Source of the DNA: Oceanicoccus sp. KOV_DT_Chl
GTDB taxonomy: Bacteria; Pseudomonadota; Gammaproteobacteria; Pseudomonadales; Dasaniaceae
DNA length: 64,000 nt
NCBI RefSeq assembly: GCF_900120175.1
Contig: NZ_FQLF01000002.1
Coordinates: forward strand, 1,674,001-1,738,000
Reading direction: 5' to 3'
Shown: positions 63,536 through 64,000 of the stretch, piece after piece
Layout of the letters: every line of letters starts with the position of its first letter
Position numbering within the stretch: position 1 is the stretch's first letter
The notes under the pieces: model-generated
The model's input: the letters and a program-made list of their open reading frames with translations, nothing else
Databases searched by the model: none
Told to the model about the DNA's origin: nothing
Translations under genes and position numbers: made by a program

Positions 63536-64000
63536 ATGTCTACACCACCGACCTTGGATCGGGTAGCCATCGCCACCTTAAAAGGTGTAGGTCCAAAAAT
63601 GGCCGAGAAACTGGCCAGCCTCAGCATCCGCAGCGTACAGGACTTTTTGTTTCACTTACCGCTACGCTATCAGGACCGCACCCGTATTACCCCCATCGGC
63701 GCGCTGCAACCCGGCATGGATGCCGTGATCGAAGGTGACGTTAAAGCCGCTGATATCGTGTTTGGACGGCGCCGCAGTCTGGTTTGCCGACTGCAGGATG
63801 GTACCGGCACGGTGACGCTGCGATTTTTCCATTTTTCCGCAGCACAGAAACAAAATTTAACGCAAGGCACTAGACTGCGCTGCTATGGTGAAGCCCGTCG
63901 CGGAGCCAGTGGTCTGGAGTTTTATCACCCGGAATACCAAGCCGTTGACCCGGGCCAGCCGCTGAACATTGAAACATCACTCACCCCTATTTACCCCAGT
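63536..64000 (+). CDS. recG: ATP-dependent DNA helicase RecG, N-terminal part (runs off the right edge)
   Basis: RecG remodels stalled forks and Holliday junctions. The window holds the first 155 codons: TLKGVGPKMAEKLASLSIRS and DFLFHLPLRYQDRT from the N-terminal wedge region, followed by an OB-fold segment (VIEGDVKAADIVFGRRRSLV, GTVTLRFFHFSAAQKQNL). ATG 63536 lies two bases after the oxyR stop. The helicase motifs lie beyond the window. Confidence 0.95.
   Translation, partial: MSTPPTLDRVAIATLKGVGPKMAEKLASLSIRSVQDFLFHLPLRYQDRTRITPIGALQPGMDAVIEGDVKAADIVFGRRRSLVCRLQDGTGTVTLRFFHFSAAQKQNLTQGTRLRCYGEARRGASGLEFYHPEYQAVDPGQPLNIETSLTPIYPS

Overview
The window is 64 kb of chromosome from a gammaproteobacterium. 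Gene content and order resemble Pseudomonas and marine relatives such as Cellvibrionales or Spongiibacteraceae-type bacteria. Evidence includes a complete Pil-Chp twitching chemosensory operon, pilT/pilU, gshB-tonB-yqgE-ruvX, metX-metW, ftsY-ftsE-ftsX-rpoH, a two-domain AlgC, Crc, and oxyR-recG. Base composition is moderate by eye. I see no insertion sequence, prophage, CRISPR array, tRNA or rRNA. The genus assignment is inference.

Layout. 1-630 is the start of a transketolase gene running off the left edge. 843-5566 is a methyl-cycle operon: an ArsR-type regulator fused to a methyltransferase fold (SahR-like), then metK, ahcY and metF, with a near-perfect palindrome at its head and a strong terminator at its end. 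5627-6376 is rsmE. 6373-18960 (minus) is the type IV pilus chemosensory operon pilG-pilH-pilI-pilJ-pilK-chpA-chpB-chpC. 19402-22502 holds gshB, a TonB gene, yqgE and ruvX. 22551-24835 (minus) holds the retraction ATPase genes pilT and pilU. 25023-30475 carries yggS, proC, yggT, yggU, metX, metW, a DUF4426 gene and rdgB. 30476-34146 is a small accessory stretch: a short periplasmic protein, a kinase-like phosphotransferase, an LLM flavin oxidoreductase and a small outer-membrane barrel. 34176-39163 (minus) is trmB, a DUF423 gene, rpoH, ftsX, ftsE, ftsY. 39269-42639 has rsmD, coaD, a ferredoxin, an exported protein, mutM, rpmG and rpmB. 42831-57387 is housekeeping: radC, coaBC, algC, argB, slmA, a DUF4124 gene, pyrE, crc, rph, yicC, gmk, rpoZ, spoT, ridA. 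The right end (57399-64000) has a membrane-bound AraC regulator, a secreted FG-GAP protein, a solute-binding protein coupled to a tiny exported protein, a YeeZ-like dehydrogenase, oxyR and the start of recG.

The main themes are one-carbon/SAM recycling with its own regulator, twitching motility (sensor array, response regulators and retraction motors within 20 kb), cell division and heat shock (ftsYEX-rpoH, slmA), and stringent response and nucleotide metabolism (gmk-rpoZ-spoT, pyrE, rdgB).

The most important caution is that at least six conserved genes (pilG, pilI, gshB, tonB, yggS, ftsE) are each broken by apparent loss of single bases, often inside short homopolymer runs. Restoring the bases gives ORFs of family length. 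ftsE and gshB are not expected to decay, so sequencing or assembly indels are the likeliest cause. The coordinates given here span the whole genes across the breaks. I found no clearly new multi-gene system; the best leads are listed in the findings.
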